DNA of 10,812 bases from contig JBHHZJ010000111.1 in NCBI GenBank assembly GCA_046758005.1, forward strand, positions 1-10,812, written 5' to 3'. Each line of letters opens with the position of its first letter. Positions within the stretch are counted from its first letter, which is position 1. Source of the DNA: JBHHZJ01 sp046758005. Its GTDB lineage: Bacteria; Pseudomonadota; Alphaproteobacteria; Kiloniellales; J153. Under the pieces are notes generated by a model. That model did not search any database and was not told the origin of the DNA. It saw only the letters and a list, made by a program, of their open reading frames with translations. Of the stretch, positions 1 to 6,110 are shown piece by piece. A program made the position numbers and the translations under genes.

Positions 1-2
1 AA

Positions 3-500
3 TCCATTCGGTCAGAAAAACCCGCATTCATTCAATTAGCGTTAGAAGCCAAAGGCATTATGACCAAGCACGGAAAGGCTCGGCGGAACCGGCTCCGGGA
101 TTTCCAAGCATTTCATGAACATGCACATCGCTACAGTGAAAAGACGATTGCCGTGGCGGTTGTGGTGGTCAATGCCTCTCGGTTTTATTGGTCGCCCACG
201 CGGCGCGAAGACGACGTGACCGAGCACAAGAACTTGCCGAACTTAATCAAAGAGACGGTGGATGTCTTTCGCAGTCTGCCACAAAGAGAACGGCCATCGA
301 GCGGTCCGGGATTGGAAGCGATCTGCGTTTTGGTTGTGGAGCATGACAATCTGAAAAAGAACCCCAATCTGGCGCCCGAATTCAAACCGCAAAAATCGAG
401 ATTGGTCACCTCTTCGCCAGCGCCGGCGGTGGGGGACCCTCTCAATTATGCCTCGATGATCTACCGGGTCTGTGAGGCTTACAAGGAGAGGTTTCGCTAA
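3..500 (+). CDS. C-terminal part of an unrecognised protein, possibly a PD-(D/E)XK-type restriction or defence nuclease (5' end outside window)
   Basis: The reading frame is open from base 3 to a TAA at 498-500, so about 165 C-terminal residues are visible. The ATG at 60 is probably internal, because the 19 codons before it read as plausible protein (…FIQLALEAKGI…). A hydrophobic strand followed by E-A-K at visible residues 15-17 and a basic helix fits the E-x-K half-motif of PD-(D/E)XK nucleases. A second strand, AVAVVVVN, follows at about residues 49-56. The end (YASMIYRVCEAYKERF) looks helical. I cannot name a family; restriction or defence nuclease is an inference. GC is far below the neighbours: by hand count 29 of 60 at 241-300, against 50 of 60 at 541-600 in moaE. 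This suggests horizontal acquisition. It converges on moaE with only 3 nt between the stop codons and no visible terminator. Confidence 0.6.
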   Translation, partial: SIRSEKPAFIQLALEAKGIMTKHGKARRNRLRDFQAFHEHAHRYSEKTIAVAVVVVNASRFYWSPTRREDDVTEHKNLPNLIKETVDVFRSLPQRERPSSGPGLEAICVLVVEHDNLKKNPNLAPEFKPQKSRLVTSSPAPAVGDPLNYASMIYRVCEAYKERFR

Positions 501-503
501 CGT

Positions 504-986
504 CTACTCCGCCGCGCCCTTCTCGTGCTCGGCCCAGCGCGCGGCGGCGTCCTCGTCGCTGTCGCGCGCGGCGACCCACTCGGCGCCCGCGCCGGTCTCC
601 TCCAGCTTCCAGAACGGCGCCTTGGTCTTGAGCCAGTCGATCAGGAACCGGCAGGCCTCGCAGGCCGCCTGGCGGTGGGCGCTGGCGGTCGCCACCAGGA
701 CGATCCGCTCGCCGGGCTCGAGGCGGCCGACCCGGTGGACGATCAGGCTCGCCTCGAGCGGCCAGCGCTCGCGCGCCTCGGCCTCGATGCGCGCCAGCAT
801 CCTCTCGGTCATGCCGGGGTAGTGCTCGAGCGTCATGGCCTGGATCGCCTCGCCGCCGGCGCGATCTCCGGCTCGCTCGCGCACCAGGCCGACGAAGACC
901 GCGAGGCCGCCGATCCTGGGGTTGCCCGCCGACAGCCTGGCGAGCTCGGCGCCGACGTCGAAGTCCTCCTCCTGCACCCGGATCAT
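504..986 (-). CDS. moaE: Molybdopterin synthase catalytic subunit MoaE
   Basis: MoaE is the large subunit of molybdopterin synthase. With thiocarboxylated MoaD it adds two sulfurs to cyclic pyranopterin monophosphate to make molybdopterin in the cytosol. The protein is 160 aa, close to the usual length (about 150). Family signatures are visible: VGLVRE at 32-37, TLEHYPGMTE at 52-61, IVHRVG at 82-87, SAHRQAACEAC at 102-112 and WLKTKAPFWKLEE at 118-130. Lys120 and Lys127 correspond to the catalytic lysines 119 and 126 of E. coli MoaE. The ATG at 986 lies 5 nt after the moaD stop and has a strong Shine-Dalgarno at 995-1000. It is the last gene of the minus-strand mobB-moeA-moaD-moaE run. The C-terminal 20 or so residues are Ala/Glu-rich and variable. 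Confidence 0.96.
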   Translation of the reverse strand: MIRVQEEDFDVGAELARLSAGNPRIGGLAVFVGLVRERAGDRAGGEAIQAMTLEHYPGMTERMLARIEAEARERWPLEASLIVHRVGRLEPGERIVLVATASAHRQAACEACRFLIDWLKTKAPFWKLEETGAGAEWVAARDSDEDAAARWAEHEKGAAE

Positions 987-991
987 GGCCC

Positions 992-1243
992 CTAACCTCC
1001 GGTGACCGGCGGGAACAGCGCGACCTCGTCGCCCGGGCCGACCGGGTCGCCCGGCTTGGCGTACTCCTGGTTGACCGCCACGCGCAGCGCCGAGAGGTCG
1101 GCGAGCGCCTCGGCGTAGCCCGGCCCGCGGCCCTTCAGCCAGGCCAGCAGCTCGGCCACGGTGGTCACCTCGGGCGGCGGGGCGACCTCCTCCTCGGCCA
1201 CGCCGGTCTTGGTCTTGAGCCAGGCGAAATAGAGCAGCTTCAC
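992..1243 (-). CDS. moaD: Molybdopterin synthase sulfur carrier subunit MoaD
   Basis: MoaD is the small ubiquitin-like sulfur carrier of molybdopterin synthase. Its C-terminal glycine is adenylated, converted to thiocarboxylate, and inserts into the MoaE active site. The 83-aa product matches the family length (about 80), starts MKLLYFAWLK and ends in the diagnostic Gly-Gly (…PPVTGG). VAVNQEY (56-62) and DEVALFPPV (72-80) are typical ubiquitin-fold segments. The start is a GTG at 1243 that overlaps the moeA stop in a GTGA junction, with GAGGT at 1250-1254 as ribosome binding site, so it is likely coupled to moeA translation. A longer frame upstream of this GTG runs over moeA and is not credible. 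Its partner moaE follows after 5 nt. Confidence 0.95.
   Translation of the reverse strand: MKLLYFAWLKTKTGVAEEEVAPPPEVTTVAELLAWLKGRGPGYAEALADLSALRVAVNQEYAKPGDPVGPGDEVALFPPVTGG
995..1000 (-). promoter_or_regulatory. Ribosome binding site of moaE inside the end of moaD
   Basis: The minus strand reads GGAGGT, 8 nt before the moaE ATG. The same six bases are the GGA GGT codons for the C-terminal Gly-Gly of MoaD. This supports the moaE start and suggests coupled synthesis of the two subunits. Confidence 0.8.
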
Positions 1244-2505
1244 GAGCAGACCTCGCTGAACGGCAGGAATTCTACCATGGTCCCCGGTTCCAGGTGGGTC
1301 ATTTCCTCGGGCAGCTCGACCAGGCCCTCGGATTCGACCATGGAGGAGAGGATGCCGGCGCCGTCGCGCGGGAACTTGACCGCGCGCCAGCCGCCGTCGC
1401 CGCCGACGAGACGCGCGCGCACCCACTCGCGCCGGTCCTTCTTCTTCTTGTAGGCGAAGTCGGCGCGCACCCTGAAATGGTGCGGAGCGAGCGCGCTGGC
1501 GCCCATCAGACGCAGGATCATGGGGCGCACGATGTTGAGGAAGGTGACCATGACCGCGACCGGGTTGCCGGGCAAGCCGACGAAGGGCACCCGGCCCACT
1601 TGGCCGAGCGCGATCGGCCGGCCCGGTTTGATCGCCAGGCGCCAGAGGTGCAGCTTGCCGAGCGCCTCGACGGCTTGCCTGACGTGGTCCTCCTCGCCGA
1701 CCGAGACGCCGCCGGAGGTGACGATCAGGTCATGGTCCCGCGCCGCGGCGGCGAGCGCCGCGCGCACCGCCTCGGCCCGGTCCGCGAGGATGCCGAGGTC
1801 GTCGACCGCGCAGCCGAGACCCCGCAGCAGGCCCTGGATCGTGTAACGGTTCGAATCGTAGATGCAGCCGTCGTCGAGGGGCTGCCCCGGCTCGCGCAGC
1901 TCGTCGCCGGTCGAGAACAGCGCCACCTCGAGCGGGCGCGCGACCAACAGCTCGCGCCGCCCGACCGCGGCGGCCTGGCCCAGGTCCTGGGGGCGCAGGC
2001 GCATCCCCTGGCGCAGGACGACGCTGCCGGCGGCGATGTCCTCGCCGCGCGCACGCCGGTTGGCACCGCGCTTGATCCCGTGCGGGATCATGACCCGGTC
2101 GCCCGCTCGGCCTTTCTCCAGCCTGCAGTCCTCCTGCATCAGTACGGTGTCCGGCCCCTCGGGCATCGGCGCGCCGGTGAACACGCGGATGGCCGCGCCG
2201 CGCCGGGCCGGCCGGCCGAGCGGATGGCCCGCGGCGGCGCGCCCGGTCACCGGCAGCACCGTCTCGCCGGCGGGGTCCAGGTCGTCGAAAAAGACCGCGT
2301 AGCCGTCGACCGCGGAGTTGTCGTGCGGCGGCACGTCGTGCGGTGCGGTCACGTCCTCGCCCAGGATGCGGCCGAGCGCCCGGGGCAGGGCCACCGGCAC
2401 CGCCTCGCTCACGCACACCATCGTGCGCGCGAGCAGGTCGAGCGCCTCGTCCACGCGCATCAGGCGCCCGCCCTGGGCGAAGCAGTCGTCGGAAAGCTGG
2501 GCCAT
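1240..2505 (-). CDS. moeA: Molybdopterin molybdenumtransferase MoeA
   Basis: MoeA inserts molybdate into adenylylated molybdopterin, forming molybdenum cofactor in the cytosol. The protein is 421 aa, similar to E. coli MoeA (411). Motifs in order: PPHDNSAVDGYAV at 59-71 (domain I), VFTGAPMPEG at 108-117, STGDEL at 198-203, TSGGVSVGEEDHV at 263-275 (molybdopterin/nucleotide-binding domain), KPGRPIALG at 293-301 and GLPGNPVAVMVTF at 310-322. A beta-rich domain IV forms the end. The ATG at 2505 is chosen because MAQLSDDCFA…GG matches the start of alphaproteobacterial MoeA proteins as I remember them; an ATG at 2460 would remove this segment. The gene begins 22 nt after mobB and its stop overlaps the moaD GTG. 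No strong Shine-Dalgarno is seen. Confidence 0.96.
   Translation of the reverse strand: MAQLSDDCFAQGGRLMRVDEALDLLARTMVCVSEAVPVALPRALGRILGEDVTAPHDVPPHDNSAVDGYAVFFDDLDPAGETVLPVTGRAAAGHPLGRPARRGAAIRVFTGAPMPEGPDTVLMQEDCRLEKGRAGDRVMIPHGIKRGANRRARGEDIAAGSVVLRQGMRLRPQDLGQAAAVGRRELLVARPLEVALFSTGDELREPGQPLDDGCIYDSNRYTIQGLLRGLGCAVDDLGILADRAEAVRAALAAAARDHDLIVTSGGVSVGEEDHVRQAVEALGKLHLWRLAIKPGRPIALGQVGRVPFVGLPGNPVAVMVTFLNIVRPMILRLMGASALAPHHFRVRADFAYKKKKDRREWVRARLVGGDGGWRAVKFPRDGAGILSSMVESEGLVELPEEMTHLEPGTMVEFLPFSEVCS
1250..1254 (-). promoter_or_regulatory. Ribosome binding site fixing the GTG start of moaD
   Basis: GAGGT on the minus strand lies within the last codons of moeA, 6 nt before the moaD GTG at 1243. 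It supports the non-ATG start and translational coupling through the GTGA overlap. Confidence 0.65.
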
Positions 2506-2527
2506 GATCCCGCGCGGCTCCGGCCGC

Positions 2528-3061
2528 TCACGCCACGCCGCGCGCCCGGCCGGCCAGACCGCAGTGGCCGACCACGAAGTCCGCGATCGCGTCCACGTCG
2601 TCGAGGTCGAGCCGAGGCACGCCCAAACCGTCGAGGGGCGCATCGGAGGCCACCGCCACGACGTGCGGGTCGTGCGGGCACAGGAGCGGCTTGCCCAGCG
2701 CCGGCCGGTGCACCTCCAGCTTGTCGTGCGCCTCGCGCTTGAAGCCCTCGATGAGCAGCAGGTCGACGGGCGTCATGAGCCGGATCAGTTCCTCGGTCGT
2801 GGGCTCGGGCGCGCCGCGCAGCTCGTGCATGAGCGCCCAGCGGTTGGCGGAGGAGATCAACACCTCGCTCGCGCCGGCGCGGCGGTGTTCGTAGGAGTCC
2901 TTGCCCGGCTTGTCGACGTCGAAGGCGTGGTGCGCGTGCTTCATGGTGGACACGCGCAGGCCGCGGTCGACCAGCGCCGGAATGAGCGCGCGCATGAGCG
3001 TCGTCTTGCCGCTGCCGCTCCAGCCGGCCAGGCCGAAAACCTTCATGCCGTTGCCGGGCAT
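2528..3061 (-). CDS. mobB: Molybdopterin-guanine dinucleotide biosynthesis adapter MobB (P-loop GTPase)
   Basis: MobB is a small GTP-binding protein associated with MobA, which converts Mo-molybdopterin to the guanine dinucleotide form; MobB helps but is not essential in E. coli. The 177-aa product fits the family (about 170). It starts with a P-loop, GWSGSGKTT at 13-21, then STMKHAHHAFDVDKPGKDS at 38-56 (typical MobB segment), RRAGA at 60-64 and a Walker B-like LLLIEGFK at 101-108. The ATG at 3061 is used; an internal ATG at 3046 (MKVFGLAGW) is an equally plausible start. It lies 145 bp downstream of pgsA and 22 nt upstream of moeA. No mobA is present in the window. Confidence 0.93.
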   Translation of the reverse strand: MPGNGMKVFGLAGWSGSGKTTLMRALIPALVDRGLRVSTMKHAHHAFDVDKPGKDSYEHRRAGASEVLISSANRWALMHELRGAPEPTTEELIRLMTPVDLLLIEGFKREAHDKLEVHRPALGKPLLCPHDPHVVAVASDAPLDGLGVPRLDLDDVDAIADFVVGHCGLAGRARGVA

Positions 3062-3103
3062 GGTCGTATCCCAGCGTTCTCCCTTCGTCCGTCGGACCCG
3101 GGC

Positions 3104-3119
3104 CCTTCTGTTAAGAAGG
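3104..3119. repeat. Short inverted repeat between pgsA and mobB
   Basis: CCTTCT-GTTA-AGAAGG is a perfect 6-bp stem with a 4-nt loop. It lies about 45 bp before the mobB start. No T-run follows on either strand, so a terminator role is unproven. Confidence 0.4.
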
Positions 3120-3148
3120 CGACGCCGGACCCGAAAGTCAACCGCCGC

Positions 3149-3166
3149 GCCGGGCTACGGCCCGGC
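3149..3166 (-). terminator. Possible hairpin terminator after pgsA
   Basis: A perfect 7-bp GC stem (GCCGGGC / GCCCGGC) with a 4-nt loop sits about 40 bp past the pgsA stop on the minus strand. There is no U-tract, so this may only be a pausing or mRNA-end structure. It is the best terminator candidate between pgsA and mobB. Confidence 0.3.
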
Positions 3167-3206
3167 TTCTCGGCGCCCGGGAGGATCGATCGCCGCTTCG
3201 CCGCTC

Positions 3207-3758
3207 CTACATGTGCTTCAGGCCGCGCGCCAGGTAGTCGTACCCGGTGACCAGGGTGAGCAACGCCGCGATCCACAGGCCGGTGTCGCCGATCACCTGC
3301 ATGGGCAGGAGCGCCGGCCCGGCCTCCTCGCCGACGATGAGAACGCCGAGCGCGACCATCTGGATCGCCGTCTTCCACTTGGCCAGCTTGCTGACCGGCA
3401 GGGGCACTTTGATCTCCGCAAGGTACTCGCGCAGCCCGGAGACCAGGATTTCGCGGCACAGGATCACGATCGCCGGGATCACGACCAGCCCCGCGACGTC
3501 CCCGATCGCGACCAGCATCACGATCAGGCTGGCGACCAAGAGCTTGTCGGCGATGGGATCGAGAAATCGGCCCAACGCCGAGACCTCGCCTCGGTGCCGG
3601 GCCAGATAGCCGTCGAGATAGTCGGTCAGCCCCGCGGCGATGAACAGCACGAGCCCGATCCAGCGCGTCACCGGGTCGTGGAAATAGAGCAGCCCGACCA
3701 GGACCGGGATGGTCGCGATCCGCGACAGCGTGAGCAGGTTGGGCAGGTTGGTCAGCAT
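3207..3758 (-). CDS. pgsA: CDP-diacylglycerol-glycerol-3-phosphate 3-phosphatidyltransferase
   Basis: PgsA is an inner-membrane enzyme that transfers the phosphatidyl group from CDP-diacylglycerol to glycerol-3-phosphate, the first committed step to phosphatidylglycerol and cardiolipin. The 183-aa protein (E. coli PgsA 182) carries the full CDP-alcohol phosphotransferase signature: D46-x2-D49-G50-x2-A53-R54, then G63-x3-D67-x3-D71. Hydrophobic segments at about 8-27, 34-48, 74-105, 134-150 and 155-175 fit a polytopic protein. The N-terminus LTNLPNLLTLSRI is typical. The ATG at 3758 is the only reasonable start. It follows uvrC by 93 bp, a conserved proteobacterial pairing, and may be co-transcribed with it. 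Confidence 0.95.
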   Translation of the reverse strand: MLTNLPNLLTLSRIATIPVLVGLLYFHDPVTRWIGLVLFIAAGLTDYLDGYLARHRGEVSALGRFLDPIADKLLVASLIVMLVAIGDVAGLVVIPAIVILCREILVSGLREYLAEIKVPLPVSKLAKWKTAIQMVALGVLIVGEEAGPALLPMQVIGDTGLWIAALLTLVTGYDYLARGLKHM

Positions 3759-3811
3759 TCCCGGTATCCGGCGGCACCGGCGCGTCAGGCCGCGCCCGTT
3801 CTAACACCGGC

Positions 3812-3863
3812 CAATCCTCGGCACCAGGGCGCGCGCGCGGGCCGCCGCGCCTCAATCCTCGGC
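3812..3863. repeat. 11-bp direct repeat copying the end of uvrC
   Basis: CAATCCTCGGC occurs at 3812-3822 and again at 3853-3863, 41 bp apart. The second copy contains the last codons and part of the stop of uvrC. It may be a small local duplication or chance; the gap between uvrC and pgsA holds nothing else clear. Confidence 0.4.
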
Positions 3864-5849
3864 GTGGAAATGCTCATAGATCTTGCGCGCCACGACCCGG
3901 CTGATGCCTTCGACCGCTTCCAGGTCGGCCAGCCCCGCGCGGGCCACGGCCCGCGCCGAGCCGAAGTGGTGCAGCAGGGCCTTCTTGCGCTTGGCGCCGA
4001 TGCCGGCAATGTCGTCCAGGGCCGAGCGCAGGCGGGCCTTGGTCCGCCCGGCGCGGTGGCTGCCGATGGCGAAGCGATGCGCCTCGTCGCGCAGGCGCTG
4101 CAGGAAATAGAGCACGGGGTCGCGCGGCTCGAGCAGCAGGGGCTCGCGCCCGGGCAGGAAGATGCGCTCGCGCCCGGCGTTGCGCTCCGGCCCCTTGGCG
4201 ATCGCGGCCACGGCGAGGTCGCCGAGGCCCAGGTCGGCCATGACCTCGCGCGCGGATGACAACTGCCCACGCCCGCCGTCGACCAGGATCAGCCCGGGCC
4301 ACTGGTCGCCGGCGCGTTCCGGGTCTTGCCTGAGCGCGCGGGAGAAGCGGCGCGTCAGCACCTCGCGCATCATGGCGTAGTCGTCGCCCGGCGTGGCGGC
4401 CGCGCCCCGGTCCCCGTTGTCGCCGCCCGCCCGGGCGTGGGTCGCGCTCCTGATGCGAAACTTGCGGTAGGCGCTCTTGATGAAGCCCTCGGGGCCGGCG
4501 ACGATCATGGCGCCATAAGGGTTGGCGCCCTGGATGTGGCTGTTGTCGTAGACCTCGATCCGCTCCGGCGCGGCCTCCAGGTCGAGGCGCTCGGCGAGGG
4601 CCTCGAGCAGGCCGCGCTGGATCCCGCTCTCGGCCAGGCGCCGGGCCAGGGCCTCGCGCGCGTTGACGAGCGCGTGGTCGACCAGCTTGCGCTTGGCGCC
4701 GCGCGCCGGCCTGAGCAGATCGACCTTGCGTCCCGCGCGCAGCGACAGCGCCTCGGCGATCAGGGCCTGGTCGTCGAGCGAATGGCTGAGCAGCACCAGC
4801 TTGGGCGCCGGCTTGTTGTCGTAGAACTGCGGGACGAACGCCGACAGAACCGCGCCGGGGGAGAGCGCCTTGTCGTGCCTGGGGAAATAGGCGCGGTTGC
4901 CGTAGTTGCGCCCGGCGCGGAAGAAGAACACCTGGATCGAGGTCTGGCCGGCCTCCTGATGGGCGGCGATCACGTCGGCGTCGTCCAGGCCCTCGACGTT
5001 GATGTCCTGGCGCGACTGGATGTGGGCCAGCGCCCGGATGCGGTCGCGATACACGGCTGCGGCCTCGAAGTCCAGGCGTTCGGCGGCGTCCTGCATGGCC
5101 ACGGCCAGACGCTGCTGGATGTCGTGGGACCGGCCGGTCAGGAAGGCGTTCGCCTGGCCGACCAGCTCGTCGTAATCGGCCTCGGAGATCCGCCCGACGC
5201 ACGGCGCCGCGCAGCGCTTGATCTGATACATGAGGCAGGGCCGGGTGCGCGTGGCGAAGACCGAGTCGCTGCAGGAACGGAGCAGGAAGGCTTTTTCCAG
5301 CGCGGTAATCGTCCGGTTGACCGCGCCGGCCGAGGCGAACGGGCCGAAGTAGGCGCCGTTGCGCGTCCGCGCCCCGCGGTGTTTGGCGATCTGGGGAAAC
5401 TCGTGGTCGCCGGTGATCAGGATGTAGGGGAACGACTTGTCGTCGCGCAGCAGCACGTTGTAGCGCGGCATGAGGCGCTTGATCAGGTTGCTTTCCAGCA
5501 GCAGCGCCTCGGTTTCGGTATGGGTGGTCACCACCTCGACCGCGGCGGTCGCCGCGACCATGCGCTGCAGCCGATTGGGCAGCCTGCCCGGCTGGCAATA
5601 GGCGCCGACCCGCTTCTTCAGGTTTTTGGCCTTGCCCACGTAAAGGGCGTCGCCCCTGCGGTCGAGCATGCGGTAGACGCCCGGGCCGCCCGGCAGGGTC
5701 CTTACCGCCTCGGCGATGATCCTCGCCCCGGCGACGCGCCCGCCCGGCGCGGGCGGCGCGTCGTGCGCATCTTCCGCCGGCGCCATGGCGGAGCGCTTGC
5801 CGCCCGCCGAGGGGTCCTTCACCCGGCCTTTGCCGCGCGTCTTCATCAT
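3852..5849 (-). CDS. uvrC: UvrABC excinuclease subunit C
   Basis: UvrC makes both incisions around bulky DNA lesions in nucleotide excision repair after UvrA and UvrB recognise damage. With the ATG at 5849 it has 665 aa, longer than E. coli UvrC (610) through an Ala/Pro-rich N-terminus. Domains in order: GIY-YIG nuclease (GVYRM 57-61, LYVGKAKNLKKRV 69-81); four cysteines 193, 205, 213 and 217 with the 12-8-4 spacing of the E. coli Fe-S ligands; UVR/UvrB-binding segment at about 244-279; RNase H-like nuclease with Asp435 (YDNSH), Asp524 (DGGRGQL) and His591 (DEAHRFAI); and tandem helix-hairpin-helix at about 602-661. The start is uncertain: TTG at 5876 and ATGs at 5846 and 5786 are alternatives, none with a good Shine-Dalgarno. 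A Gly/Ala-rich insertion lies near 469-486. Confidence 0.96.
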   Translation of the reverse strand: MMKTRGKGRVKDPSAGGKRSAMAPAEDAHDAPPAPGGRVAGARIIAEAVRTLPGGPGVYRMLDRRGDALYVGKAKNLKKRVGAYCQPGRLPNRLQRMVAATAAVEVVTTHTETEALLLESNLIKRLMPRYNVLLRDDKSFPYILITGDHEFPQIAKHRGARTRNGAYFGPFASAGAVNRTITALEKAFLLRSCSDSVFATRTRPCLMYQIKRCAAPCVGRISEADYDELVGQANAFLTGRSHDIQQRLAVAMQDAAERLDFEAAAVYRDRIRALAHIQSRQDINVEGLDDADVIAAHQEAGQTSIQVFFFRAGRNYGNRAYFPRHDKALSPGAVLSAFVPQFYDNKPAPKLVLLSHSLDDQALIAEALSLRAGRKVDLLRPARGAKRKLVDHALVNAREALARRLAESGIQRGLLEALAERLDLEAAPERIEVYDNSHIQGANPYGAMIVAGPEGFIKSAYRKFRIRSATHARAGGDNGDRGAAATPGDDYAMMREVLTRRFSRALRQDPERAGDQWPGLILVDGGRGQLSSAREVMADLGLGDLAVAAIAKGPERNAGRERIFLPGREPLLLEPRDPVLYFLQRLRDEAHRFAIGSHRAGRTKARLRSALDDIAGIGAKRKKALLHHFGSARAVARAGLADLEAVEGISRVVARKIYEHFHAED

Positions 5850-5895
5850 GCCGGCACTCACAGCCGAACCACCCAAACAAGAACCACCGGCGGCG

Positions 5896-5940
5896 TCAAT
5901 GACGCAAGACCCACTCCCGCGCTCGGTCGTGCCGGCCCAA
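5896..5940 (-). other. Possible 14-aa leader ORF upstream of uvrC
   Basis: TTG-started frame encoding MGRHDRAREWVLRH and ending in TGA. It is preceded by GAGGAG at 5949-5954 with an 8-nt spacer, the best ribosome binding site in the uvrC leader. It ends 46 nt before the chosen uvrC ATG. Whether it is translated, or is a chance AG-rich stretch, cannot be told from the sequence. Confidence 0.2.
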
Positions 5941-5996
5941 GGTCGTTTCTCCTCGAAGCGGTAACGGTTCCTCCCATGCGATCACGATTCCGTCAG

Positions 5997-6031
5997 ATAT
6001 CCACGATTCGTGTGGATAAATCTGTGGAGAT
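5997..6031 (-). promoter_or_regulatory. DnaA-box cluster
   Basis: The minus strand carries a perfect consensus DnaA box TTATCCACA (6019 to 6011). Three bases upstream is ATCTCCACA (6031 to 6023, 6 of 9 matches). Five bases beyond it, in opposite orientation, is ATATCCACG read on the plus strand (5997-6005, 7 of 9). TATCCAC (5998-6004) and GTGGATA (6012-6018) form a 7-bp inverted repeat. An AT-rich stretch begins about 50 bp away. Such a group suggests DnaA binding, for regulation, titration or replication; the role is inferred. Confidence 0.45.
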
Positions 6032-6101
6032 GTCCTCGGGGGAACAGTGTGCCCCTACGGAAACCAAGCCTTCCTTCGCTTTGCCTATTTTTTGGGCATA
6101 T

Positions 6102-6110
6102 ATTCTATCA
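6102..6110 (-). promoter_or_regulatory. Candidate extended -10 promoter element for uvrC
   Basis: The minus strand reads TGATAGAAT, an extended -10 (TGn plus TAGAAT, 5 of 6 to TATAAT), within the most AT-rich part of the gap. The only good -35-like element, TTGACT (6141 to 6136), is 28 bp away, too far to pair with it. If used, it would give uvrC a leader of roughly 250 nt running through the DnaA boxes. Confidence 0.3.

Noticed and set aside
1846..1865. GGTTCGAATC, like a tRNA T-arm
   Set aside because: It lies inside moeA, encodes the conserved YDSNRY segment and has no matching acceptor or anticodon stems.
1294..2742. 482-codon plus-strand frame antisense to moeA and mobB
   Set aside because: It is opposite strongly supported genes and rich in Arg, Ala, His and Gly with no domain features.
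3829..3841. GCGCGCGCGCG run before the pgsA gap
   Set aside because: A short dinucleotide run expected in DNA of this composition; no copy-number structure or motif around it.
5866..5888. Paired GAAC as an alphaproteobacterial LexA (SOS) box before uvrC
   Set aside because: The alphaproteobacterial box needs GAAC-N7-GAAC or its GTTC form; here the spacing between the two GAAC is 11.
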